Shown here: one piece after another, positions 43,600 through 52,088 of the stretch
Numbering within the stretch: position 1 is the first letter of the stretch
Layout of the letters: every line of letters begins with the position of its first letter
Program-made: the position numbers and the translations under genes
Notes under the pieces: generated by a model
Told to the model about the DNA's origin: nothing
The model's input: only the letters and a program-made list of their open reading frames with translations
Database searches by the model: none
Source: Murimonas intestini
GTDB taxonomy: Bacteria > Bacillota > Clostridia > Lachnospirales > Lachnospiraceae
Assembly (NCBI RefSeq): GCF_024622195.1
Contig: NZ_JANKBI010000012.1
Span: 1-64,000 of the forward strand
Reading direction: 5' to 3'
DNA length: 64,000 nt

Positions 43600-43857
43600 T
43601 CACTCGCATTTTTTATAAAATTTTTCTTCATCGATCTCAACAAGGACAATGTCGTCCCCAATCTGGCGTATACAGCACCAGGGTATGACATACTCCGTCT
43701 CCCGGCCCAGAAAAGAACATATCTTTCCGGGGCCGGGGACTATGATGGCCAGGATACATCCTGTCTTACAGTCAATATCCACATCCCCGATGCAGCCGAT
43801 AGATCTGCAGGTGCATATGTTGATCACTTCTTTTTGCCTTAGCTCACAGATTCGCAT
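43600..43857 (-). CDS. YlmC/YmxH family sporulation protein (PRC-barrel)
   Basis: An 85-residue protein of the YlmC/YmxH family: MRICELRQKEVINICTCRSIGCIGDVDID is the family start, followed by the PRC-barrel strands (DCKTGCILAIIVPGPGK, then YVIPWCCIRQIGDDIVLVEID). Members are found only in spore formers and their role is unclear. It lies convergent to the ATPase with the two coding regions abutting, and divergent from nrdR, a neighbour often seen in Clostridia. It is rich in cysteine (seven). Confidence 0.88.
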   Translation of the reverse strand: MRICELRQKEVINICTCRSIGCIGDVDIDCKTGCILAIIVPGPGKICSFLGRETEYVIPWCCIRQIGDDIVLVEIDEEKFYKKCE

Positions 43858-43938
43858 ACTAACTCCGTAGAATTCAGGTATTTGTACTATATATATGAGG
43901 TCATGTTACTATATATTCGGCTGGCTTTGATTTAAAGA

Positions 43939-43967
43939 TTGACATAAGGAAGAAGATTGGCTATACT
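43939..43967 (+). promoter_or_regulatory. Sigma-A promoter of nrdR
   Basis: TTGACA (43939-43944), a 17-bp spacer and TATACT (43962-43967). The predicted leader carries the 27-bp palindrome at 43988-44014 before the nrdR ribosome site. Confidence 0.75.
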
Positions 43968-43987
43968 CAGAAAAAAGAAGATTTATG

Positions 43988-44014
43988 GTTACTGGTCACG
44001 GAGTGCACAGTAAC
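43988..44014. repeat. 27-bp palindromic repeat, copy upstream of nrdR
   Basis: Twelve-base arms (GTTACTGGTCAC and GTGCACAGTAAC) flank a 3-bp centre. It shares its sequence with the start of the MITE-like element at 26104 and the copy at 44556. Confidence 0.7.
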
Positions 44015-44083
44015 GATTTATGGCGGCAGCCTGCCATTTACAGAGCAGCTGCGGATTTCAGCGAAGGATCAGGAGGACATGTC

Positions 44084-44533
44084 ATGAAGTGCCCATATTG
44101 CAATCAGGATAATACCAGGGTAGTAGATTCAAGGCCGGCAGATGATAACAGCTCTATCAGGCGGCGCCGGCTGTGTGACGAGTGCGGAAAACGGTTTACT
44201 ACATATGAAAAGGTGGAGACAATACCGCTTATCGTAATTAAAAAAGACCGCAACAGGGAACAGTATATCCGTTCTAAAATAGAAAGCGGCGTGCTTCGGG
44301 CATGTTACAAAAGGCCTATTCCTGTACAGCGCATCAACCAGCTGATAGATGAAATAGAAGTGGAGCTTTTTAACAGTGAGGACCGGGAGATAGAGAGCAG
44401 TGTAATCGGAGAAATGGTGATGGATAAGCTTAAAGGGCTGGATGCCGTGGCATATGTGAGATTTGCTTCTGTTTACCGTGAGTTCAAAGATGTGAATACT
44501 TTTATGGATGAATTGAAGAAGATGCTAAAATAG
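44084..44533 (+). CDS. nrdR: Transcriptional repressor NrdR
   Basis: A 149-residue repressor of ribonucleotide reductase genes that binds ATP/dATP. The zinc ribbon is CPYC (about 3-6) and CDECGKRF (about 31-38) with RRRRLCDECGKRFTTYE, the family hallmark. The ATP-cone follows (VIKKDRNREQYIRSKIESGVLRACYKRP to VRFASVYREFKDV). ATG 44084 is chosen since AGGAGG (44071-44076) is 7 nt upstream and the protein then starts MKCPYC as in all members; the longer frame to 43985 runs through a palindromic repeat. The gene is flanked on both sides by that repeat. Confidence 0.95.
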   Translation: MKCPYCNQDNTRVVDSRPADDNSSIRRRRLCDECGKRFTTYEKVETIPLIVIKKDRNREQYIRSKIESGVLRACYKRPIPVQRINQLIDEIEVELFNSEDREIESSVIGEMVMDKLKGLDAVAYVRFASVYREFKDVNTFMDELKKMLK

Positions 44534-44535
44534 GT

Positions 44536-44555
44536 GGGGCGGCTTATGCTGCCCC
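44536..44555 (+). terminator. GC-rich hairpin after nrdR
   Basis: GGGGCGGC/GCTGCCCC forms an 8-bp stem (one G-T pair) with a TTAT loop just after the stop. There is no T-run; the following 27-bp palindrome may help to stop transcription. Confidence 0.4.
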
Positions 44556-44582
44556 GTTACTGTTCACTCCGTGCCCGGCAAC
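44556..44582. repeat. 27-bp palindromic repeat, copy downstream of nrdR
   Basis: GTTACTGTTCAC, centre TCC, then the degenerate arm GTGCCCGGCAAC. Like the copy at 26104 it is followed by ACGC. Confidence 0.65.
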
Positions 44583-44594
44583 ACGCCGCCCCCG

Positions 44595-44650
44595 CTTTTT
44601 TGACAAATATCGCCCGGCAGTTGCACAATATGTCAAAAAAGTGGTATACT
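44595..44650 (+). promoter_or_regulatory. Promoter with overlapping inverted repeat before the 1182-residue protein
   Basis: A -35 TTGCAC (44621-44626), an 18-bp spacer and a -10 TATACT (44645-44650). The -35 is framed by a perfect 11-bp inverted repeat, CTTTTTTGACA at 44595-44605 and its complement at 44631-44641. The repeat could be an operator or, read as RNA, a terminator for nrdR transcripts. Confidence 0.55.
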
Positions 44651-44682
44651 GAGACGAGATTAAATAAGCGCAGGTGACTAAT

Positions 44683-47600
44683 TTGAAGAGAAGAATAGAA
44701 CAACTGTTAAATGGAATATACGAATATGAAGCGCCTGAGATGCTTCTGCCTAAGGAAAAGATAGAGCTGGTCCTGAAGAAGGGTGAAAGCTTCAGAGGGA
44801 GTTTTATGCTGTCTAACGCGGCAGAAAAGAAAATGAAGGGATTTATTTATTCCACAAGCGCCCGCATGGCATATGAGCCTACGGACTTTTTTGGCGTGGA
44901 GACAAAAATAATCTATGAGGCTGATACAAAGGGGATGCAGGAGGGGGATGTCCTGGAAGGGGAATTCACCATCTGCTCTAACCTGGGAGAATATAAAATA
45001 CCATACAGGATAGAGATAGAGAGGGCAGTGATCAAGACTTCCACCAGCGAGATACATGATATGGAGGAATTTACCCAGCTGGCCATGCAGGATTTCCAGA
45101 AGGCTTATGTGCTGTTTCTGTCCCCTGAATTCTCTAAAATGATAAAAAGATGCGCTCCGGAGCATCTGGCCCTATATGAAGGGATCAGAAACCAGGCGGT
45201 AAGCTACAGCTGTATGGAAGAGTTCCTGATAGGCTGCGGAAGAAAGAATCCCATCCACCTGTCTCTTGAAAAGAGGACAGCTGTTTTTGATGCCGTCACT
45301 GCCAATACTCAGGAAAAAGTCCAGATCACAAAGGATGGCTGGGGATTTCTGCGCATTGATATCACGTCTGATGCAGAGTTTCTTACAATTGAGCATCCTG
45401 TGGTGACTACAGATGAATTTTTGGGGAGTTCTTATGATATCTCCTATATTATAGATGAGAGCAGACTCCATGGGGGGAAGAATTTCGCCAGGGTCAGGAT
45501 AGAGACATGCTATGAGACGCTGGAGTTTGTTGTTACAGCTTCCAGGTCCCGGCAGGCGCGTGACAAGTCTGTGTGGAAGCAGCATAAGGCCCAGGCGGCT
45601 ATGATGCGTTCTTATATTGATTTCAGGATGCGCAAGATGGATATCAACGCGTGGATCGAAAACACACAGGATGCAGTCATGGCGTACCAGCGAGCCGGCG
45701 GTGATAACACGATGATCACACTTCTTCATGTCCAGATGCTGTTTGCCGAGGACAAGTCAGAGGAGGCCTGCATTATTCTGGACAGGCTGGACGACCATAA
45801 AGAAAAGCTGAATACTCCGGAGATACTGGGATATTACCTGTATCTGACCACATTTTATAATAAAGACCTGAAGTATGTAGACTATATTGAGGAGCAGGTG
45901 GAGAGCCTGTTTCTGCAGAACAGAGAGAGCTGGGTGCTCCAGTGGATCCTGTTCTATCTGCAGGAGAGGTATTTAAACCATCCTTCAGACAAGCTCGGGG
46001 CTATCTGCCAGCAGTTCATATATGGCTGCCGCAGCCCGATCATGTACATAGAGGCATATCAGCTGCTGCTCAAGGAGCCTATGCTGATGAAGAGGCTGGA
46101 TGATTTCTATATCCAGCTGCTCAAATTCATCTGCAGGGAAGGAGCCATGACTAAGACCATCGCCATGCAGGTGACTGATGTGTCCATGCGTTATAAGGTC
46201 TTCTCAGAGGATCTGTATGGGATACTGGAAAAGTGCTATGAGCTGTATCCGTCCAGGGAGCTGGTGAGCGCTGTCTGCTCACTGCTCATAAAAGGCCACA
46301 GGACAGGTAATGAATATTTTAAATGGTATGAAAAGGGCGTGGAAAAGGATATCAGGCTGACAGGGCTCTATGAATATTACATCGAATCCATGGGAAGCCT
46401 TGTGACAAAGCAGCTGCCTCAGATCATACGCATGTATTTTTCATATAATAATACTCTGGGTTACAGGAAAAAGGCATTTGTATATGCAAATGTGATCAGG
46501 AACAGGGAATTTGACAGCCAGACATATCAGAGCTACCGGCCGGCCATGGAAAAGTTCATGATAGACCAGCTGGCAGCCGGGAGAGTGAATCCAGACCTGG
46601 CTCTTATATACAGGACATTCCTGACAAAACAGCTGCTGAATAAGAAGCTGGCCGACGGACTTGCCAAGACAATGTTTACATATGAGCTTACATGTGAGGT
46701 GCCGGGAATCAGGAAGGCTGTTGTCATACACAGCCAGCTGAACCAGGAACAGATTGTGCCTGTTGTGAACGGAAAAGCTTACGTACAGATATATGCTGAT
46801 GATTATGTCCTGTTTCTGGCAGATGAAGAGGGGGCCAGGTATGCGTCATCAGTACCTTACCGCCTGACAAGGCTGATGGATGAGGAAGCCTTCCTGGGAT
46901 ACTGTGAGGAGCTGGTGCCGGACAATCCGGGGCTGGTACTGTATAAATGCAGCTGTGCTGAGAAAAGAGGGCAGATCCAGGTTCAGGATACAGAGGAATT
47001 CAGGAGGCTGCTCGAGTTCAGTGAGGTAAGGGAAGATTATAAGAAGCAGCTGCGCCAGGAAATATTGAATTTCTATTATGAGAACCGTCACGAAGAATCC
47101 CTGTATGAGTATCTTCACCGCATTGATTTCGAAGACTTTGTCCGGGTTGATAAAAAGAAACTGATAGAACTACTGGCGGATGAGGGTATGTGCGCGGAAG
47201 CCTTTGAACTGGTGTCCGTTTATGGCCCGGAGCATATAGATCTGGCAGCTATGGTCAAGATATGCAGCAGAATGATTCTCCAGCTGGAATATGAGCGGGA
47301 TGCCATGCTTGAGAATCTGTGCTTTTACTGCTTTTCAAGCGGAAAATATGATGAGACGATCCTGGATTATCTGATCAATTATTATGACGGGCCTGTTGAC
47401 AGCATGAAATGGGTGTGGAGAGCGGCCAGAAGATTTGAGATGGATGCTTTTACACTGGAAGAAAAGATACTTGTATTTATGCTGTTCATGCGGACAGGGG
47501 GAAAGGGAACAGAAGAGGTTTTCGAGTCCTACAGAAGGAAGCTGGGCAAGAAAGCTGTCTGCAGGGCATATGCTATATTCCAGTCTTACCAGTACTTTGT

Positions 47601-48228
47601 AAGGGGAATTCCTGTAAGGTACCAGGTGTTCCAGTATGTACAGAGAGGTTTTGAAAAGGGGAAGGAGACTCCTGAAGTGTGCAAGCTGGCGCTCCTGAAG
47701 TATTATTCCCAGCAGCGTGCCCTGCTGACAAGCCAGAGGGAGAATGTAAAGAAGCTGTTGGAGGAATTTGCCACAAGGCAGATCAGGTTTGCCTTCTATC
47801 AGAAGTTTGACCCGGCCCTGCTTCGGGCATACCAGCTTTCTGACAAGACCTTTATAGAATACCACACTAACCCTGAAGCCCATGTGGTGCTCCATTACAG
47901 GGTAGAAGGGGGCAGGGAGCCGGCAAGGGAACAGGCAGTTGCCATGAGAAATCTGTTTGAAGGCATCTTCAGCGAGGAATTTACATTATTCTATGGAGAG
48001 AAGCTGGTTTATTACTTCACTGTGGACCTGAACGGGAAAGAAAAGATAACAGAAGAGCAGGAGATAGTCTGCAGCAATAAGGCGGCGAAGACAGGAAGCA
48101 GCAGGTATGAGCTGATCAACCAGATGAGCCGGTTTGTGGAAGAAGGCAATGAGGAGGCAGCCAGAGACAGGCTGTTCCAGTATCTGAAGCAGGAAGCTCT
48201 GGCGGAGGAACTGTTTCCGCCTATGTAA
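44683..48228 (+). CDS. Large beta-domain plus alpha-solenoid protein (likely DUF5717 family), function unknown
   Basis: A cytosolic protein of 1182 residues without signal or membrane helix. The first 300 or so residues look like beta-sandwich domains (KIELVLKKGESFRGSFMLSN, then EGEFTICSNLGEYKIPYRIEIER). A long run of paired helices to about residue 1040 reads like a TPR-type solenoid, broken by a beta segment near 690-730 and ended by another. I believe it belongs to DUF5717, known in Lachnospiraceae; this is from memory. TTG 44683 has AGGTG at proper spacing, while GTG 44674 lacks a site. The gene for an actin/Hsp70-like protein follows at 20 bp, so the two probably form a complex. Confidence 0.7.
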   Translation: MKRRIEQLLNGIYEYEAPEMLLPKEKIELVLKKGESFRGSFMLSNAAEKKMKGFIYSTSARMAYEPTDFFGVETKIIYEADTKGMQEGDVLEGEFTICSNLGEYKIPYRIEIERAVIKTSTSEIHDMEEFTQLAMQDFQKAYVLFLSPEFSKMIKRCAPEHLALYEGIRNQAVSYSCMEEFLIGCGRKNPIHLSLEKRTAVFDAVTANTQEKVQITKDGWGFLRIDITSDAEFLTIEHPVVTTDEFLGSSYDISYIIDESRLHGGKNFARVRIETCYETLEFVVTASRSRQARDKSVWKQHKAQAAMMRSYIDFRMRKMDINAWIENTQDAVMAYQRAGGDNTMITLLHVQMLFAEDKSEEACIILDRLDDHKEKLNTPEILGYYLYLTTFYNKDLKYVDYIEEQVESLFLQNRESWVLQWILFYLQERYLNHPSDKLGAICQQFIYGCRSPIMYIEAYQLLLKEPMLMKRLDDFYIQLLKFICREGAMTKTIAMQVTDVSMRYKVFSEDLYGILEKCYELYPSRELVSAVCSLLIKGHRTGNEYFKWYEKGVEKDIRLTGLYEYYIESMGSLVTKQLPQIIRMYFSYNNTLGYRKKAFVYANVIRNREFDSQTYQSYRPAMEKFMIDQLAAGRVNPDLALIYRTFLTKQLLNKKLADGLAKTMFTYELTCEVPGIRKAVVIHSQLNQEQIVPVVNGKAYVQIYADDYVLFLADEEGARYASSVPYRLTRLMDEEAFLGYCEELVPDNPGLVLYKCSCAEKRGQIQVQDTEEFRRLLEFSEVREDYKKQLRQEILNFYYENRHEESLYEYLHRIDFEDFVRVDKKKLIELLADEGMCAEAFELVSVYGPEHIDLAAMVKICSRMILQLEYERDAMLENLCFYCFSSGKYDETILDYLINYYDGPVDSMKWVWRAARRFEMDAFTLEEKILVFMLFMRTGGKGTEEVFESYRRKLGKKAVCRAYAIFQSYQYFVRGIPVRYQVFQYVQRGFEKGKETPEVCKLALLKYYSQQRALLTSQRENVKKLLEEFATRQIRFAFYQKFDPALLRAYQLSDKTFIEYHTNPEAHVVLHYRVEGGREPAREQAVAMRNLFEGIFSEEFTLFYGEKLVYYFTVDLNGKEKITEEQEIVCSNKAAKTGSSRYELINQMSRFVEEGNEEAARDRLFQYLKQEALAEELFPPM

Positions 48229-48248
48229 GCCTGGACATGGAGGTTTCA

Positions 48249-49409
48249 ATGATTTTCGAATTAAATGATATAATTGTGGGATTTGACCTGGGCAGGGTAT
48301 ATTCTCAGATTGCATTTTATAACCGCGCCAGCACAGAACCAATGACGGTCAGCACGGTGAAGGGAGAAGAGAAATACCAGATACCTACCCCCAGGGATAT
48401 ATTTGAACTTGTGGAGGACAAGGCTGAGCTGGGAGTTGTTGCACTCTCCAACTTTTTCAGGCAGTGCTTCGACATGCTTTCTGCTGCAGGGCCTCCGGAG
48501 AGGATGAGGGTAACAGTCACCATGCGGAAGATGGACAGGCCGTGGGTGGATGCAGTGCCTCAGGCTTTGGAGGTGCTGGGTGTGGAGCGCAGCAAAGTCA
48601 GTCTGCAGGATTACAGGGAGAGCTTTTATTATTTCGCGCTGAATCAGAGCAAGCAGCTCTGGACTTATAAGGTAGCCCTTTTTGAGTACGAAGGTGATAT
48701 GATAAACGGCTATGAGCTGGATATCAGCAAGAAGACGAAGCCGTATGTAGTGACAGTCACCAAGAAGGCATCTCTGCTGCTGGATAAGAAGCAGGGGAAA
48801 AAAGAGGAAGTGTGGAACCAGAAAAGGGACAGTATGTTCCTGGAGATGATACAGAAGATGTTTGGGAAGGATGCCTATTCATCGGCGTATCTGATCGGTG
48901 AGGAATTCAATGATAAATGGGCAGCGCAGTCACTCCAGTTCCTTTGCCGCAGGCGCCATGTATACCAGGGGATAAACCTGTATACAAAAGGGGCGTGTTA
49001 CAGCGCCATGCAAAAGGCAAAGGCTATTTCAATGGAAGGCTATCTGTACCAGGGAGAGGATATGATAGAGTATAACCTGGGGATGGATATGATCATCAAG
49101 GGCGTGCAGACATATTACCCATTGATCGGTGCGGGGGTAAACTGGTATGAGGCCTACCATGAATGTGAATTTCTCATAGACGGCACGAAAAGCCTTGAAT
49201 TTTATTCAAAATCCATCAGGGGAGGGGAGCAGTACCAGCACAGTATAGAGTTCCCGGAACTTCCGGACAGGCCGGATAAGGCTACCAGGCTCCACATGAG
49301 GATGGAATTTTCAGGAAAGGATAAGTGCCGGGTGAAGATAGAGGATCTGGGAATGGGAAGCTTCTGGCCTTCCTCAGGGAAAAAGTGGGAAACGGTGATA
49401 AAGCTATAG
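48249..49409 (+). CDS. Actin/Hsp70-fold-like protein (likely DUF5716 family), function unknown
   Basis: A 386-residue cytosolic protein. Its start MIFELNDIIVGFDLGRVYSQIAFYN has the phosphate-1 loop pattern of actin-fold ATPases (hhGhDhGxxxS, as in Hsp70 and FtsA), and further segments (ERMRVTVTMRKMDRPWVDAV, SAYLIGEEFNDKW) fit the fold. Other nucleotide-contact motifs are weak. The C-terminal 110 residues are beta-rich, reminiscent of an Hsp70-like substrate domain. I think it is the DUF5716 partner of the upstream DUF5717 protein, again from memory. ATG 48249 has GGAGG 5 nt upstream. A chaperone-like or cytoskeletal scaffold role is a guess from fold. Confidence 0.65.
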   Translation: MIFELNDIIVGFDLGRVYSQIAFYNRASTEPMTVSTVKGEEKYQIPTPRDIFELVEDKAELGVVALSNFFRQCFDMLSAAGPPERMRVTVTMRKMDRPWVDAVPQALEVLGVERSKVSLQDYRESFYYFALNQSKQLWTYKVALFEYEGDMINGYELDISKKTKPYVVTVTKKASLLLDKKQGKKEEVWNQKRDSMFLEMIQKMFGKDAYSSAYLIGEEFNDKWAAQSLQFLCRRRHVYQGINLYTKGACYSAMQKAKAISMEGYLYQGEDMIEYNLGMDMIIKGVQTYYPLIGAGVNWYEAYHECEFLIDGTKSLEFYSKSIRGGEQYQHSIEFPELPDRPDKATRLHMRMEFSGKDKCRVKIEDLGMGSFWPSSGKKWETVIKL

Positions 49410-49423
49410 AAAGGAGAAACGCT

Positions 49424-50221
49424 GTGGGAAATTATTACCTGTGTCAGGTAAAAAAGGCTAAGAATCCTTACTATATAGAAAGCATAAGCGCAAATATCTA
49501 CACTATTGAGGAGCTGTGCTATTACCTGAAAGAAAATATTTATCTCATTGATAAGACACTTATAAATGAAAAGCTGTGTGACTGGATCAGGGATGAGCTG
49601 GGGTTAAAGAAGCTGTACAAGAGACTGTACGAGCAGCTGGAGAGAGAAGAGAGCATAGGAAACTTCATTCTGCCTATCTTTAAGGAGATCGGCTATCTGT
49701 CCCACCAGGAATTTAAAAACCTGCAGGAGAAGATCGTGCAGATCGAGATACAGCCGGATGATATCAGAAGGAAGCTGAAAGCCGATTATCTGCTGGAATA
49801 CAAGATGTATATTAATGCCATCTCCGAGTATTCCAGGATCCTCCAGGAGAGGAATCCGGGGAATATGGGGATTCAGTTCTATGCATCTGTCCTCAACAAT
49901 ATGGCTTCAGCCTACGCACAGCTCTTTCTGTTCGAGGAAGCGGCAGACTGCCTGTGGCAGTCCTATGGGATCGTCAAATCAAAAGAGACTTATAAAAGGT
50001 ATTTGAACTGTCTTGTTATCTGCCTGCCGCCGGCAAGATGCGATGAGAAATTTAAGGAGCTGAAGGTGCCTGACGAGCTGAGGCAGAAGATCCAGGCCAG
50101 GGTGAAGGAGATCAGCATAAGCGCGAAGGAAAGCGCCAGGGCCGGAGAGCTTTCTGAGATACCAATGGAAGAGATCGTGGAAAGCCTGAAAAAGGAGTAT
50201 CATAAAAGCACTTGTTCGTGA
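49424..50221 (+). CDS. TPR-like helical protein of the same three-gene cluster
   Basis: A 265-residue, all-helical cytosolic protein. The N-terminus MGNYYLCQVKKAKNPYYIESISANIYTIEELCYYLKENIYLI is a distinct conserved-looking segment. From about residue 115 helices pair as in tetratricopeptide repeats (KADYLLEYKMYINAISEYSRILQE, then SVLNNMASAYAQLFLFEEAADCLWQSY). Translation starts at GTG 49424 after AAGGAG (49411-49416), 14 bp after the previous stop. A terminator follows, so it is the last gene of the unit. It may link the two larger proteins to a partner. Function unknown. Confidence 0.72.
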   Translation: MGNYYLCQVKKAKNPYYIESISANIYTIEELCYYLKENIYLIDKTLINEKLCDWIRDELGLKKLYKRLYEQLEREESIGNFILPIFKEIGYLSHQEFKNLQEKIVQIEIQPDDIRRKLKADYLLEYKMYINAISEYSRILQERNPGNMGIQFYASVLNNMASAYAQLFLFEEAADCLWQSYGIVKSKETYKRYLNCLVICLPPARCDEKFKELKVPDELRQKIQARVKEISISAKESARAGELSEIPMEEIVESLKKEYHKSTCS

Positions 50222-50237
50222 TACATACAGCTACAGA

Positions 50238-50280
50238 CTGTCACCAATTCTATACCGGAATTGTTGACAGTTTTCTTTTT
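50238..50280 (+). terminator. Terminator of the three-gene cluster, overlapping the next promoter
   Basis: A 13-bp stem with one mismatch (CTGTCACCAATTC with GAATTGTTGACAG) is followed by TTTTCTTTTT. The TTGACA in its right arm is also the -35 box of the next operon. Confidence 0.85.
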
Positions 50281-50292
50281 CTGTGCTAGTAT
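50264..50292 (+). promoter_or_regulatory. Sigma-A promoter of the amino acid ABC importer
   Basis: -35 TTGACA (50264-50269), a 17-bp spacer and -10 TAGTAT (50287-50292). The -35 lies inside the upstream terminator stem. Confidence 0.7.
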
Positions 50293-50375
50293 GAGTTTAC
50301 TGTTTTACCAGAGTAGAGTAATCAAGCAATGCCGTATAAAATAACGGACATTTAAAACGGAGGAGATCATTTATT

Positions 50376-51398
50376 ATGAAGAAAAAAGTATTGAGCGTAT
50401 TACTGGCATCGGCAATGACAGCAGCAGTACTGGCAGGCTGCGGACAGGACAAAGAGACAGAGAAGGCAGGAGAGACACCGGCAAAAACTGAGGCAGTGAC
50501 AGAAGAAGCCAAGACAGAGGCTGCTGAGACTGAAAAAAAGACAGAAGCCGCTGAGACTGAGAAAAAGACAGAAGCCGCTGAAACCGGGGAGGAAACAGAA
50601 GCCGGGACTGAGGAAGAAACAAAATCGGATAAAAAGATTGCTGATAAAGTGATAGCTGAAAGTGAAACAAAGGCTGAGACCGGCGCAAAAACTGATTTTA
50701 AAGTGGATAAGCTGACAGTGGGGTTTGACCAGGATTTCCCGCCTATGGGCTTTATAGGGGATGACGGCGAATATACAGGCTTTGACCTGGAGCTGGCTGC
50801 TGAAGTGGCTGACAGGCTGGGGGCAGAGGTAGTATACCAGCCGATCGCATGGGATATGAAGGACGCAGAATTAAGCTCAGGAAATATTGACTGTATCTGG
50901 AACGGATTTACTATGACTGACAGGGAGGATGAGTACACATGGTCTGAGCCTTACATGAAGAATGACCAGGTATTTGTAGTCAGGGCAGATTCAGGGATCG
51001 CATCTGAAGCAGACCTGGCAGGCAAGGTAGTTGACGTACAGACGGATTCCAGCGCACAGAGGGCTCTCGCAGGTATGTCTAAGCTGACTGAAAGCTTTGG
51101 CTCACTTAATCCTGTGGCAGATTACAACACAGCATTTATGGAGCTGGAAGCAGGGGCAGTGGATGCTGTGGCAATGGACTCAGTTGTTGCAAATTATCAG
51201 ATTGAAAAACGCGGTGCTGATTTTAATGTTCTGGATGAATCCATAGCGGCGGAGGAGTACGCTATAGGCTTCAAAAAAGGAAATGAAGAGCTCCGTGATG
51301 CAGTGCAGGAGAAGCTGGATGAGATGGCAGCGGATGGCACTTTGGCAGAGATTTCAAAAAAATGGTTTGGAGAAGACATGACGATCCTCGGAAAGTAA
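50376..51398 (+). CDS. Polar amino acid ABC transporter substrate-binding lipoprotein
   Basis: A 340-residue family 3 binding protein (GlnH/FliY-like). The lipobox VLAGC places the lipidated cysteine near residue 22. An unusually long acidic, threonine-rich linker of about 85 residues follows, with a repeated ETEKKTEAA unit. The binding domain begins near residue 110 with LTVGFDQDFPPMGFIGDDGEYTGFDLELA and includes IDCIWNGFTMTDREDEYTWSEPYM, the canonical ligand-site stretch. The linker probably lets the domain reach through the thick wall. The permease and ATPase genes follow at once. The ligand is likely a polar amino acid or cystine. Confidence 0.92.
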   Translation: MKKKVLSVLLASAMTAAVLAGCGQDKETEKAGETPAKTEAVTEEAKTEAAETEKKTEAAETEKKTEAAETGEETEAGTEEETKSDKKIADKVIAESETKAETGAKTDFKVDKLTVGFDQDFPPMGFIGDDGEYTGFDLELAAEVADRLGAEVVYQPIAWDMKDAELSSGNIDCIWNGFTMTDREDEYTWSEPYMKNDQVFVVRADSGIASEADLAGKVVDVQTDSSAQRALAGMSKLTESFGSLNPVADYNTAFMELEAGAVDAVAMDSVVANYQIEKRGADFNVLDESIAAEEYAIGFKKGNEELRDAVQEKLDEMAADGTLAEISKKWFGEDMTILGK

Positions 51399-51426
51399 AC
51401 CGGGGGTCCTCATTGGGAGGATGCAG

Positions 51427-52077
51427 ATGGATATCGTGGTGATGCTGGCAAAGTTAGCAGAAGGGATGGCAAAGTCTGTGGGAATATTCGGACTGACGCT
51501 TCTGTTTTCACTGCCGCTGGGTCTTGTGGTGACCTTCGGACGTATGTCAAAGAATGGGGTATTAAGGAATATCACGAAGTTTTACATATCAGTCATGAGG
51601 GGGACACCCCTCATGCTGCAGCTCATGGTAGTCTATTTTGGACCGTTTTATCTGTTCGGGATGAAGCTCTCCACCTCATACAGATTTATCGCGGTAATCA
51701 TTGGATTTGCCCTTAATTATGCAGCTTATTTTGCGGAGATATACAGAAGCGGCATAGAGTCCATGCCTACAGGCCAGTATGAGGCTGCCAGGCTGCTGGG
51801 ATATTCCAGGATACAGTGCTTTTTTGTGATCATCCTGCCGCAGGTCATCAAAAGGATACTGCCGTCTGTCACAAACGAAGTCATCACTCTTGTAAAGGAT
51901 ACTTCACTGGCATTTGCCATCTCCGAGATGGAAATGTTCAATGTGGCAAAGGGACTGGCGGCGGCCAGCACCAGTATGGTGCCTCTTGTCATAGCAGGCG
52001 TCTTCTATTATATTTTTAATTTCCTGGTGGCGTTTGTTATGGAGTTTATTGAGAAGAAGCTGAATTATTACAGATAG
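51427..52077 (+). CDS. Polar amino acid ABC transporter permease
   Basis: A 216-residue membrane protein of the HisM/GlnP group with about five helices. The segment RNITKFYISVMRGTPLMLQLMVVYFG is the family start of the permease domain. The EAA loop is QYEAARLLGYSRIQCFFVIILPQVIKRILP, which contacts the ATPase. GGGAGG ends directly at ATG 51421, so ATG 51427, 6 nt on, is the likelier start. It forms a homodimeric channel with the ATPase encoded 11 bp downstream. Confidence 0.92.
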   Translation: MDIVVMLAKLAEGMAKSVGIFGLTLLFSLPLGLVVTFGRMSKNGVLRNITKFYISVMRGTPLMLQLMVVYFGPFYLFGMKLSTSYRFIAVIIGFALNYAAYFAEIYRSGIESMPTGQYEAARLLGYSRIQCFFVIILPQVIKRILPSVTNEVITLVKDTSLAFAISEMEMFNVAKGLAAASTSMVPLVIAGVFYYIFNFLVAFVMEFIEKKLNYYR

Positions 52078-52088
52078 GAGGCGGGGAA

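Noticed and set aside
50500..50600. Tandem DNA repeats in the amino acid binding-protein gene
   Set aside because: They encode the repeated ETEKKTEAA linker in frame; ordinary low-complexity linker, not a mobile or CRISPR repeat.
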